Assembly (NCBI GenBank): GCA_025355855.1 | Contig: JANXYU010000007.1 | Location: 1 to 61,238 of the forward strand | Source: Actinomycetota bacterium | GTDB lineage: Bacteria; Actinomycetota; JAHEXW01 | Length of the DNA: 61,238 nt | Direction: 5' to 3' | Shown: positions 17,809 to 24,540 of the stretch, piece after piece | How positions within the stretch are numbered: position 1 is the stretch's first letter | Layout: each line of letters starts with the position of its first letter | The notes under the pieces: model-generated | What the model was told of the DNA's origin: nothing | What the model saw: the letters and a program-made list of their open reading frames with translations, nothing else | Database searches by the model: none | Made by a program: the position numbers and the translations under genes

Positions 17809-17835
17809 TCTATAACATTCATATGCGATTGTCAA
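17809..17835 (-). promoter_or_regulatory. Candidate promoter of the hydrogenase operon
   Basis: Minus-strand -35 TTGACA (17835-17830) with a -10 of TATAGA at 15 bp or TAGATT at 17 bp. It would give a leader of about 300 nt that contains the GTTAC array. The -35 is consensus and the -10 is weak. Confidence 0.4.
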
Positions 17836-17871
17836 GATATTTTTGAAACATTTATTGCAATCTTTATTGCG

Positions 17872-19416
17872 TTAGTTCTTTGTGGAGGTGTCGAGACCAT
17901 AGAACTCGGCAAACAAAGCGTGGTCCATACTCTCCATATTTAGTTGTCCGGCAGTCTCATGGGCCTTGACGGCTTCGCTCAGGATCCGGGGCTTTATCCA
18001 ACCTCGGGACGCTTTGGCAAATAGCGTGGCGGCTTCGTGATCCAAGCCATGCGCCTGACCCATAGTGCCCACTAGCGCAGGTTCGACACTTATAGGATGC
18101 AACACCTCGCCGGCTATTAGATCGCCTTCCCGGTAGTCTTTAAAGCGGTCATACACGCTTTGCTCAACAAATATCTTGCCGCGCTTCTTAGCCAGATCAC
18201 GCAGATGCTTGTGTTTGACTACGTTATCCATAAAGCGGTGATCGACAAAGTACCGGCGGCGGCGCACGAACAGCCAGGCCACAAACAAGCTTGACGGGAT
18301 GATTAGCGGAACCACCGAGACCGCGGTCGCGACGGGCGCAACAGCCGCGGCAGCCACTGGCCAGCCGAAAACCTCCACCCTATTGTTCTCGCGGTTGGTG
18401 ACGTAAATGCGATTCTGGCTGGCGTCCAACGTCAAACCGTTAGGGTATAGCAGTTGACCGAATTCAACTCCCTGAGCCCCGAATATCGTTAGGGCCGGTC
18501 CTTCCTTAGCCGTCTTTTTATAGACGCTGACGTCATGCCCCAAGGCGTCGACAACGTAGAGCCGGTCTTTCTTGTCGACAAATATGCCGCGCGGCAAACC
18601 GGCGGTTTCAATCGTATACATATATTTGCCGGCCGCCGAGAATACCTCGACCCGGCGATTATTACTGTCGGCAACATAGATATAGCCTTGACTGTCGACG
18701 GCGACATCATTCGGGAAAAAGAACTTGCCCGGATACTGACCTTTTTGGCTGACGGACGCCGTCCCGCCGAATTTGAACTTCAACTGGCCGTTCGGACCGA
18801 AGACTAAGACTTGGTGCTCGGCGTAGATGTCGGTAACATACAAATTGTCTTGACCGTCAAAGGTCAGACCGACCGGGTTCCATTTGCCGTCCTGGCCGAT
18901 ATCCGGCCGGAACGTCGAGAGATACTTGCCGGCCGCTGAGAAAACATATACAGCCTTGGCCCGAATGTCAGCTACATAAACTTGGCCGGCCTTGTTGACA
19001 GCCAGGCTTACGGGCGCCTGCAGAGTACCGCCTTTGATATCGGAAAATGAAAACTTATAGTCGCCGGTGCCCGAGAAAACCTCCACTCTTCCTTGGTTGT
19101 ATTTCGCCGTGTTGGAGGTGACGTAGACATCACCGTTGGGCGCCACGGCAACATCCAGGGGTTTCTTGAGCGCTAGGTCGTTCGGTCCGCCGGTGATGAC
19201 GAACAGAAAGCCGGGTGGATCGATCGTGCCTTTCTTGGTTGCCGGGTCCGTCGCCAGAGGCAAAGGCTGTGCTTTGGCCGTGACAAAGGATGAAAACTTG
19301 ATGCCGACCGCCAGCAAGCAGGCCGCCAGTAAGGCCAGAATGATTATCCGGTTACGCTGCTTGGCGCGAAAATATTCGGCCGTTGCCATAGTCGGTAATA
19401 CTTTTACGTTAGCCAT
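17872..19416 (-). CDS. NHL-repeat beta-propeller protein with two membrane helices (514 aa)
   Basis: The N-terminal helix (IIILALLAACLLAVGIKF) acts as a membrane anchor. Residues ~70-350 form a six-bladed NHL propeller, with repeats such as PLDVAVAPNGDVYVTS, PVSLAVNKAGQVYVAD, PVGLTFDGQDNLYVTD and PNDVAVDSQGYIYVAD. A second helix follows (PVATAVSVVPLIIPSSLFVAWLFV), then an Arg-rich stop and a tail of about 115 residues beginning RRRRYFVDHRFMDNV. By the positive-inside rule the propeller faces out and the tail lies in the cytoplasm. The tail (FVEQSVYDRFKDYREGDLIAG onward) is not recognised. It is the last gene of the cytochrome b operon. NHL proteins often accompany multiheme cytochromes, where a docking role is suspected. 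Confidence 0.8.
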   Translation of the reverse strand: MANVKVLPTMATAEYFRAKQRNRIIILALLAACLLAVGIKFSSFVTAKAQPLPLATDPATKKGTIDPPGFLFVITGGPNDLALKKPLDVAVAPNGDVYVTSNTAKYNQGRVEVFSGTGDYKFSFSDIKGGTLQAPVSLAVNKAGQVYVADIRAKAVYVFSAAGKYLSTFRPDIGQDGKWNPVGLTFDGQDNLYVTDIYAEHQVLVFGPNGQLKFKFGGTASVSQKGQYPGKFFFPNDVAVDSQGYIYVADSNNRRVEVFSAAGKYMYTIETAGLPRGIFVDKKDRLYVVDALGHDVSVYKKTAKEGPALTIFGAQGVEFGQLLYPNGLTLDASQNRIYVTNRENNRVEVFGWPVAAAAVAPVATAVSVVPLIIPSSLFVAWLFVRRRRYFVDHRFMDNVVKHKHLRDLAKKRGKIFVEQSVYDRFKDYREGDLIAGEVLHPISVEPALVGTMGQAHGLDHEAATLFAKASRGWIKPRILSEAVKAHETAGQLNMESMDHALFAEFYGLDTSTKN

Positions 19417-19432
19417 TTCACACGTATCCTTT

Positions 19433-20260
19433 TTACTTGGCGCTCAACCGTTTAACGGCCTCGCTAGCCAATTTGAAATCCGCCTGGCTGTCCACAGCGG
19501 CCTTATAGTTTCTCAACGCCTCTTCCTTGTTTCCCTTGGCCTCGTAGGCCAAGCCCAAACCGTAGAGAGCGTCAGCGTATTTCGGGTCAAACGCGAGCGC
19601 TTGATTAAACGCCGCCATCGCTCCGTCGTAATCTTTTTTGTCCAGAAGTATGCGTCCCTTAATAAGCAGAGAATCCGAACTGGACGATTTGATATCCAAA
19701 GCGTCGGTGATATAGATCAGGGCCTTGTCGTAGCGCTTCTTCTTCCAGTGCGCCACCCCACCGTAGTAATAGGACTGCTCGAGGTACGTGTTTGTCTTGG
19801 CGAAGGCCGTGTTCCTGTAATATTTGATGAGTTTATCGAAATATTTAAGCGCCGTGTCGTATTGATTGCGGTTCATGTAAACGATGCCGGAGTAAAGTAA
19901 GGCCTCTTGGTGGTCGCGCGCGACCTTCAGGGCCTGGTCGAACTGAACCAGAGCCTCGTCGTTCCGGCCCAGCTGCATATACAATACGCCCAGCCGCGCC
20001 CGCGCGTCAGAGTTTTGCGGGTTATCGATGATGGCCTGTTCGGCCTTCTTCATCTCGACGCTTTCGTAGGTCTGCCCGCTCATCAAGAAGCGGCTATAGC
20101 CGTAGTAGCCGGCGAATGCCAACACCAGCAGAGCGAACGCGACACCGAATATCCTGATAGCCAGGTCCAGGCGAGCCAGACCGCGCCGGCCGGTGATTAC
20201 CGGATCCTGCTTATCTATTTCTTTTGGTGACAACGGTAGCAAAGCTCCTGCCCTCCCCAC
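19433..20260 (-). CDS. Membrane-anchored TPR protein
   Basis: One N-terminal helix (IFGVAFALLVLAFAGYYGY) followed by about five TPR units, e.g. ARLGVLYMQLGRNDEALVQFDQAL, ALLYSGIVYMNRNQYDTALKYFDKL, LLIKGRILLDKKDYDGAMAAFNQAL, and ALYGLGLAYEAKGNKEEALRNYKAA. TPR proteins scaffold assemblies; between cytochrome and NHL genes this one may help cytochrome maturation or complex assembly (inference). The start is uncertain: GTG 20260 has no ribosome site, whereas TTG 20242 or TTG 20233 follow GGGGAGGGCAGGAG. All three overlap the end of the upstream 14-heme cytochrome gene. Confidence 0.85.
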   Translation of the reverse strand: MGRAGALLPLSPKEIDKQDPVITGRRGLARLDLAIRIFGVAFALLVLAFAGYYGYSRFLMSGQTYESVEMKKAEQAIIDNPQNSDARARLGVLYMQLGRNDEALVQFDQALKVARDHQEALLYSGIVYMNRNQYDTALKYFDKLIKYYRNTAFAKTNTYLEQSYYYGGVAHWKKKRYDKALIYITDALDIKSSSSDSLLIKGRILLDKKDYDGAMAAFNQALAFDPKYADALYGLGLAYEAKGNKEEALRNYKAAVDSQADFKLASEAVKRLSAK

Positions 20261-21306
20261 TTCGCGATCAATGAGCCGCCACGTGTCTTACCGTGACAGG
20301 TATAGCAAAGCTCAAACGTAAAACAGCCTGTGGATGCCGAGAATTTGCGGTCATGGCATTCCTCGCAGGCGAAGGGATCGGTTTTGGTCATCTCGAAATG
20401 CGCTTTGTGGATGATGATGCCCTTGTTGCGGGCCACCGTCGGCGCCCAAATAAGCTGGCTGAGCGTGGCTTTGTAGTCTTCGTGACAACTCGAACAGTTC
20501 TTCTCTACCAACAAGGTATCCGACTTGAATTGGTGATGGCAGGATGAGCATTCTTCTTGGGAATCGGCGTGACACACGCTGCAGTCCCGCTGCATCGTTT
20601 TGGCGGCCTCGCGATGCTCGCCTTCCCAGCGGGCCGGATGAGGCATCGGGGTGACATGGCAGGTGTCGCAGAAGGCCGTACTATGACAGATCTCGCACCC
20701 TCCCGTGTCGCGTTGTGTTCCATGTTGCTTCTTCCAGAGCGTCGTGTTCGCGTGGTTCTTTGGTTTTGTCCCTTTAGCCGTATGACAGGCGGCGCAGGCG
20801 TTGGCCGCGTGGCATGTCAAGCAGGGGAAATAGTCTTTCTTGGCCTCGGTTTTATGAGCGCCGGCTCGGAAATCATTTGTGTGCGTGGCCGGGGCGCCGC
20901 CATATCCATTCGGGTGGCAGGTAACACACGCCCCGCTGGCGACCGTTCCCGCTAGCCCGTGCTGCAGGCTATGACAATTAAAACAAACGGTCATGCTGGG
21001 CTTAACTGTGCCGGCCGGTGTGTGCGGGAAATCCGTGTGGCAAACCCCGCAACGAATACCACGGGTCAGATGGGGATCGTGCTTGAAATAAAGAATCGGA
21101 TTCTGGAATTTATCCAGATTGCTGCCGTGGCAAAAAGCGCACTGGCTGGCTGTGATGAAAGGAGAAACGCTGATGCCGGATGGAACCGCGACGACAGGAT
21201 TAGCGCCGGCCGCCCATGCACTGCCGGATAAGCCCAGGAACAGGCAGAGCACGGTGACTGTTAGGAATATCGTTCGGCGCGGACGCCGTCTTTTTTTCTG
21301 CCACAT
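20215..21306 (-). CDS. Secreted 14-heme c-type cytochrome (363 aa)
   Basis: Signal peptide TIFLTVTVLCLFLGLSGSAWA, then fourteen CXXCH sites: CAFCH, CGVCH, CFNCH, CVTCH, CLTCH, CAACH, CEICH, CDTCH, CSVCH, CSSCH, CSSCH, CEECH, CYTCH, CYRCH. That is about one heme per 24 residues, dense enough for a heme wire. Many non-motif His residues (HDPH, HTPAG, HPARWEGEH) can serve as sixth ligands. No catalytic Lys or Tyr pattern of nitrite or hydroxylamine enzymes was recognised, so electron transfer is the likely role. It follows the 7-heme cytochrome by 21 nt and overlaps the TPR gene. The ribosome site is AAGGGGCGGG. Confidence 0.92.
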   Translation of the reverse strand: MWQKKRRRPRRTIFLTVTVLCLFLGLSGSAWAAGANPVVAVPSGISVSPFITASQCAFCHGSNLDKFQNPILYFKHDPHLTRGIRCGVCHTDFPHTPAGTVKPSMTVCFNCHSLQHGLAGTVASGACVTCHPNGYGGAPATHTNDFRAGAHKTEAKKDYFPCLTCHAANACAACHTAKGTKPKNHANTTLWKKQHGTQRDTGGCEICHSTAFCDTCHVTPMPHPARWEGEHREAAKTMQRDCSVCHADSQEECSSCHHQFKSDTLLVEKNCSSCHEDYKATLSQLIWAPTVARNKGIIIHKAHFEMTKTDPFACEECHDRKFSASTGCFTFELCYTCHGKTRGGSLIAKWGGQELCYRCHQKK

Positions 21307-21327
21307 ATGGATTCCCGCCCCTTGGGA

Positions 21328-22248
21328 TTAGGGTTTAGCGGCGGCCGGCTTGCCAGACGCCGCCGCCTCTTTGCTGCCCAAAAACGTGTCGCCGAACCAG
21401 GTCAGGAGCTTGTCCTTGTATTTGATGAGGAGGTTCTTACCCAGCATGGTGTCGCGGCCGTGAATCAGCGCCCCGAAGTTAGCGAAACCGGCGCGCGAGT
21501 CGGGATGACAGGTCCCGCACGTCTTAGCCAGATTACCCTTGGCAACTTTTGACTCTGTTTGATCGGCCGGCAGTATTTCGTGCGCGCCATGGCAATCCCA
21601 GCAGGCTGGCGCGTCGGCCGCACCGGTCTTGTAGGCACGGCCATGGTAGTAATCGTTATAGGAGGCATAGTATTTTTGGTGGCATTTGCCGCACACTTGT
21701 TTCGCGTTCATCCGGAATTCAGCCCGGTAAGCCTTATTCTTCTTCAGGCTTTTGATTTCGTGCGAGCCATGACAGTCCGCGCACGTCGGCGCTTTGTCGT
21801 CGCCGCCCATTGCCAAGCGTCCGTGCGTGCTTTTGTCATAGACTTTAAGTTGCGCGGCATGCTCGTGACAGTTTTTACAGGACAAACCAGCGATCTTCTT
21901 GGAGTCGGTATTCTTGCCCTGGTGGGACTGGGTGGCCATGGCCGAGTCAAAATCCGTATGGCACTTCGTGCACGGCACGTCTTTATGGACCGAGCCCAAC
22001 ATTACCGACTCGCTTATATACAGCACTTTCTTCGATTTAACCTCAGTCAGCTTAGGGTCGCCGTGGCAGACCAGACAGCCGGTCTTGCCCGGAATACCTA
22101 TTGTGAAATCAACAGGAGCCGCTTGCGCGATGGCCGGCACGAGGCAGAAGAAAAAGCCCGTGGCCAGCGCGACCAGACCGGAGAGCCGGGCGCTAGTTCG
22201 CATAGGGGCGGGCCGGTTCAGTTGTCGGGGGATGAGTTGTATGGCCAT
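21328..22248 (-). CDS. Secreted 7-heme c-type cytochrome (306 aa)
   Basis: Seven CXXCH sites: CLVCH, CTKCH, CKNCH, CADCH, CGKCH, CWDCH, CGTCH. Paired CADCHGSHEI and CWDCHGAHEI segments suggest an internal duplication. The signal peptide is LSGLVALATGFFFCLVPAIAQA. A C-terminal tail without hemes (LIKYKDKLLTWFGDTFLG) is amphipathic and could contact the membrane or cytochrome b. Start ATG 22248 is supported by AGGAGG 12 nt upstream; ATG 22203 is an alternative without a ribosome site. It overlaps the cytochrome b gene by 56 nt (11 nt with the later start). NapC/NrfB-like proteins with a cytochrome b partner move quinol electrons outward, so a similar role is plausible. Confidence 0.9.
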   Translation of the reverse strand: MAIQLIPRQLNRPAPMRTSARLSGLVALATGFFFCLVPAIAQAAPVDFTIGIPGKTGCLVCHGDPKLTEVKSKKVLYISESVMLGSVHKDVPCTKCHTDFDSAMATQSHQGKNTDSKKIAGLSCKNCHEHAAQLKVYDKSTHGRLAMGGDDKAPTCADCHGSHEIKSLKKNKAYRAEFRMNAKQVCGKCHQKYYASYNDYYHGRAYKTGAADAPACWDCHGAHEILPADQTESKVAKGNLAKTCGTCHPDSRAGFANFGALIHGRDTMLGKNLLIKYKDKLLTWFGDTFLGSKEAAASGKPAAAKP

Positions 22249-22981
22249 GCGGCGCGTGTGCCTCCTGCTTGGTCAAGCCAAAGAACATAAGTAAGGCCGG
22301 ATAGTCTTCAATGAATGAAAGACAGACATGGATCATGGTGAACATCAGCAGGAACATCGCCGACAGGTAATGGACGACGCGCGCCCAAGCCGCCGCCGCC
22401 GCGACGCCCCCGGCCAATGGGGCCAGGAATCCGAGAACCGTCTTGGGCCACATCAATCCGAAACCAGTGAACGCCATGACGGTTAGGAATATTGGGAAGA
22501 GCAACCCATAGGTCATTTTCTGCATCACGTTGTATTTCATCAGATGGGGATAGGCTTTTCCCAAAAACATATAGTATCCGAGAACCCGGGGAGAATTCTT
22601 GATGTCCTTAAGGGTTATGGCAAACTCTTTACTGTCACGAGCGAAAGCGTACTGCAAGCGCATCACAAAAATGATGATGACCGCGTACATAGCCACAAAA
22701 TGGATGTATTTTAGCGGGGTGCGTCCGTTGACGATGACGGGAAAACGAATCAAAAGACCGGTTATCCAGAGAGCGATCATACTGGTGACGTGGACACCGT
22801 GCATGATCTTCGGCAGAGGTGGGACAATCGCATCGTGATGAGGCCATTGTTTCCCAATGAACTTGCGCTTCATCCGCCCGGTCGCGAAGTTCCCGATGAT
22901 TTGAAATGCCCAGAACCCGAGGCCAACCGCCACCATTAACGTCGCGATAATATCAGCCCAGACGTTGATTTCTGCCAGCAT
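22193..22981 (-). CDS. Di-heme membrane cytochrome b (b561/FdnI-like, ~262 aa)
   Basis: Membrane subunit linking quinone to periplasmic redox partners. Four or five helices are visible: IIATLMVAVGLGFWAFQII, VTSMIALWITGLLIRF, FVAMYAVIIIFVMRL, LLFPIFLTVMAFTGFGLMW, and YLSAMFLLMFTMIHVCLSF. Likely heme-b ligands are His in IMHGVHVTS, KYIHFVAM, VVHYLSAM and MIHVCLSF. The tail is His/Pro-rich and cytoplasmic. Start is taken as ATG 22981 (MLAEINVWAD), with AAGGA about 12 nt upstream; a longer frame from GTG 23023 has no ribosome site and would run through the leader. It is the first gene of the cytochrome operon and may also serve the hydrogenase and formate dehydrogenase, which lack their own. Confidence 0.85.
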   Translation of the reverse strand: MLAEINVWADIIATLMVAVGLGFWAFQIIGNFATGRMKRKFIGKQWPHHDAIVPPLPKIMHGVHVTSMIALWITGLLIRFPVIVNGRTPLKYIHFVAMYAVIIIFVMRLQYAFARDSKEFAITLKDIKNSPRVLGYYMFLGKAYPHLMKYNVMQKMTYGLLFPIFLTVMAFTGFGLMWPKTVLGFLAPLAGGVAAAAAWARVVHYLSAMFLLMFTMIHVCLSFIEDYPALLMFFGLTKQEAHAPHGHTTHPPTTEPARPYAN

Positions 22982-23035
22982 TATCCTATTACCGTCCTTG
23001 TCCTCGATGTCCGCAAGCGCCACTGTCAGGGAGTT

Positions 23036-23051
23036 TGTAACGTCTATTACA
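23036..23051. promoter_or_regulatory. 16-bp palindromic operator-like site, copy 2
   Basis: TGTAACGTCTATTACA, matching the hydrogenase site at 17668-17683 in 14 of 16 positions. It starts 14 bp downstream of the -10 of the cytochrome b promoter, a position more typical of repression than activation. Confidence 0.65.
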
Positions 23052-23065
23052 TGCCACTGGCCATT

Positions 23066-23094
23066 AATTTACCATAATGCAACAATGATTACAA
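23066..23094 (-). promoter_or_regulatory. Candidate promoter of the cytochrome b operon
   Basis: Minus-strand -35 TTGTAA (23094-23089), 17-bp spacer, -10 TAAATT (23071-23066). It predicts a leader of about 75-80 nt before ATG 22981, with the 16-bp operator just after the start point. Confidence 0.5.
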
Positions 23095-23260
23095 GGGACT
23101 CCTCGCCTCCATTCCGGGTCCTGCGCCTTGATGAACTCCGGTGCCACTCTCGAAAGAACGCTCCATTTCCCCGGCGAGGAAATCATCACTGCGACAAAAT
23201 TCGGCTGACCGCTAACGCGGACCATGCTCAGCTCGAATTTTGAGCTCTTTCTCGAATAGC

Positions 23261-23350
23261 CCCCTCGTTCATCATGCGAATAATTACGTCACCCCAAATG
23301 ACGACTCGTCGGCTTAAGGGTGGGATTGGCGAGTGGGTAAGTAAATGGGA
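23261..23350. repeat. ~90-bp direct repeat, copy 1
   Basis: Begins CCCCTCGTTCATCATGCGAA and ends near GTAAGTAAATGGG. It is nearly identical to 23681-23770, differing by a few substitutions and one missing G. It runs directly into the second copy of the 27-bp repeat GGGACTCCTCGCC...GGGTCC (23347-23373; first copy 23095-23121). Confidence 0.8.
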
Positions 23351-23572
23351 CTCCTCGCCTCCATTCCGGGTCCGGAGACCTTCCGCTGGGGCAGGAAAGA
23401 AACGGCCATTCGGACTCACTACCGCGTTGGAGGTGGTCCTCACCGATCAACAACAAGACCCCTGTTTCATGCCTGTCCCTTTTGTTTCTAGCAAGAGTCT
23501 AGCACGGGCCGTCGCGCCAACTGATTACGGTCGTAGACGTTGATGCATTTGGTAGGAACCAAAGCACCGAAC

Positions 23573-23600
23573 CACTTCAGCGCTACGTAGCGCTGAAGTG
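23573..23600. repeat. 28-bp perfect palindrome, copy 1
   Basis: CACTTCAGCGCTAC followed by its exact reverse complement. Further copies lie at 33134, 33184, 60817 and 61090. The copies lie only in long gene-free regions. Confidence 0.85.
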
Positions 23601-23639
23601 AGACAAATCGACTGTCATGAGACCTGATAAACGGCCAAT

Positions 23640-23665
23640 GCTTTAGCGCTTTAAAGCGCTAAAGC
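23640..23665. repeat. 26-bp AT-centred perfect palindrome
   Basis: GCTTTAGCGCTTT followed by its exact reverse complement. A degenerate relative is seen around 61160-61188 and a shorter one at 33012-33026. Like the CACTTCAGCG family it contains AGCGCT. Confidence 0.7.
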
Positions 23666-23680
23666 GCTTGCTCATGTAAC

Positions 23681-23770
23681 CCCCTCGTTCATCATGCGAA
23701 TAATTACGTCACTCCAAATGACGACTCGTCGGCTTAAGGTGGGAGTGGCGAGCGGGTAAGTAAAGGGGCT
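23681..23770. repeat. ~90-bp direct repeat, copy 2
   Basis: Second copy of the 23261-23350 unit in the same orientation, 420 bp away. The interval contains both palindromes. There are no terminal inverted repeats and no open frame between the copies. Confidence 0.8.
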
Positions 23771-23816
23771 CGGCGGCCCGACGTTGGGATTGGCGTTGGC
23801 TGGCGGTGTAATTTAT

Positions 23817-24410
23817 TTACAGGGCGCCGCGACGGGAGCCGACGGTAAACGGTGTTTTGACAAGAATCGTCACGTCGAACAGGAAGGAATGCCGATCGAC
23901 ATATTCCAAATCCTTGGCGATTACATCCTTTAAGGGTAGCTCGCCACGCCCGGAGATCTGCGCAAGGCCGGTTATACCCGGCTTAACATCCAAGCGGCGG
24001 CGCATCTCGGCGGTGTAGTGGGCGGCCACCTCGGGCTCTTCTGGACGCGGGCCGACTAGACTCATGCTGCCGGCTAAGACGTTAAACAGATTTGGCAACT
24101 CGTCTAAGCTTGTCCGGCGCAGCCAACGACCGGTTTTAGTAATGCGGGGATCGTCCTCCGCTTGAAAGACGAAGTTGGCCATCTGGGCCGGGTCGAACCG
24201 TTCTATCCAGTCCTTTTCGCCGCCTATTTGCATGCTCCGAAACTTATACATGGTAAACGGCTGGCCATTCAGTCCGATCCGGACGGGCTTAAACAACGCG
24301 GGTCCCGGCGAAGAGAGTTTGACCAGGATGGCGAGTATGAGGAAAAGCGGCGAGAGAACGATGATCAAGATTAGAGATATAAGTACGTCGAGGATTCTCT
24401 TGGGAATCAT
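23817..24410 (-). CDS. Undecaprenyl-phosphate sugar phosphotransferase (initiating sugar transferase)
   Basis: Transfers a sugar-1-phosphate to undecaprenyl phosphate to start surface polysaccharide synthesis. Short WcaJ/PglC-type protein (197 aa): one membrane helix (LDVLISLILIIVLSPLFLILAI), then the conserved FKPVRIGLNGQPFTMYKFRSM, TKTGRWLRRTSLDELPNLFNVL, MSLVGPRPE and VKPGITGLAQISGRGELP. The N-terminal CoA-binding-like half of long members is absent, as in minimal PglC-like enzymes. It is the last gene of the polysaccharide group, 123 bp behind the aminotransferase gene. Confidence 0.92.
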   Translation of the reverse strand: MIPKRILDVLISLILIIVLSPLFLILAILVKLSSPGPALFKPVRIGLNGQPFTMYKFRSMQIGGEKDWIERFDPAQMANFVFQAEDDPRITKTGRWLRRTSLDELPNLFNVLAGSMSLVGPRPEEPEVAAHYTAEMRRRLDVKPGITGLAQISGRGELPLKDVIAKDLEYVDRHSFLFDVTILVKTPFTVGSRRGAL

Positions 24411-24517
24411 GATCCACCACGGACGAATTTCGCTGGATTTGGAAGCAGCGTGTCAGTTCCGGCGCTCCGACTTAACGGGTCGAAGCCCAGGATGACTGTT
24501 TCGCGTACTGCTTCTCG

Positions 24518-24540
24518 TCTCATGCCTCGTGCCTCATGCC
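24518..24540 (-). repeat. Degenerate 7-mer array at the aminotransferase stop
   Basis: On the minus strand the heptamers read GGCATGA-GGCACGA-GGCATGA-GA. The stop TGA of the aminotransferase gene is part of the first unit. A related array lies at 57888-57917. Confidence 0.6.

Larger units (their letters stand above)
17492..17871. other. AT-rich regulatory spacer upstream of the hydrogenase operon
   Basis: A 380-bp gene-free stretch, clearly richer in A and T than its surroundings. It contains a promoter-like pair (17809-17835), eight GTTAC motifs plus one GTAAC, a 16-bp palindrome (17668-17683) and a second dyad, ACAGAT-N6-ATCTGT (17705-17722). Confidence 0.75.
22982..23816. other. 835-bp gene-free region rich in repeats
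   Basis: Right of the cytochrome b gene lie its promoter and operator, followed by direct and palindromic repeats: a 27-bp unit at 23095 and 23347, a ~90-bp unit at 23261 and 23681, and palindromes at 23573 and 23640. Short frames exist on both strands but none has a convincing start, composition or family. The region looks like a place where repeats accumulate between operons. Confidence 0.6.

Noticed and set aside
23228-23443. Short minus-strand frame (71 codons) in the repeat region
   Set aside because: It runs through the repeats, and its peptide is explained by repeat DNA; no ribosome site.
23261-23770. Pair of ~90-bp repeats considered as ends of an insertion sequence or CRISPR
   Set aside because: Direct not inverted, only two copies, no transposase frame between and no regular spacers.
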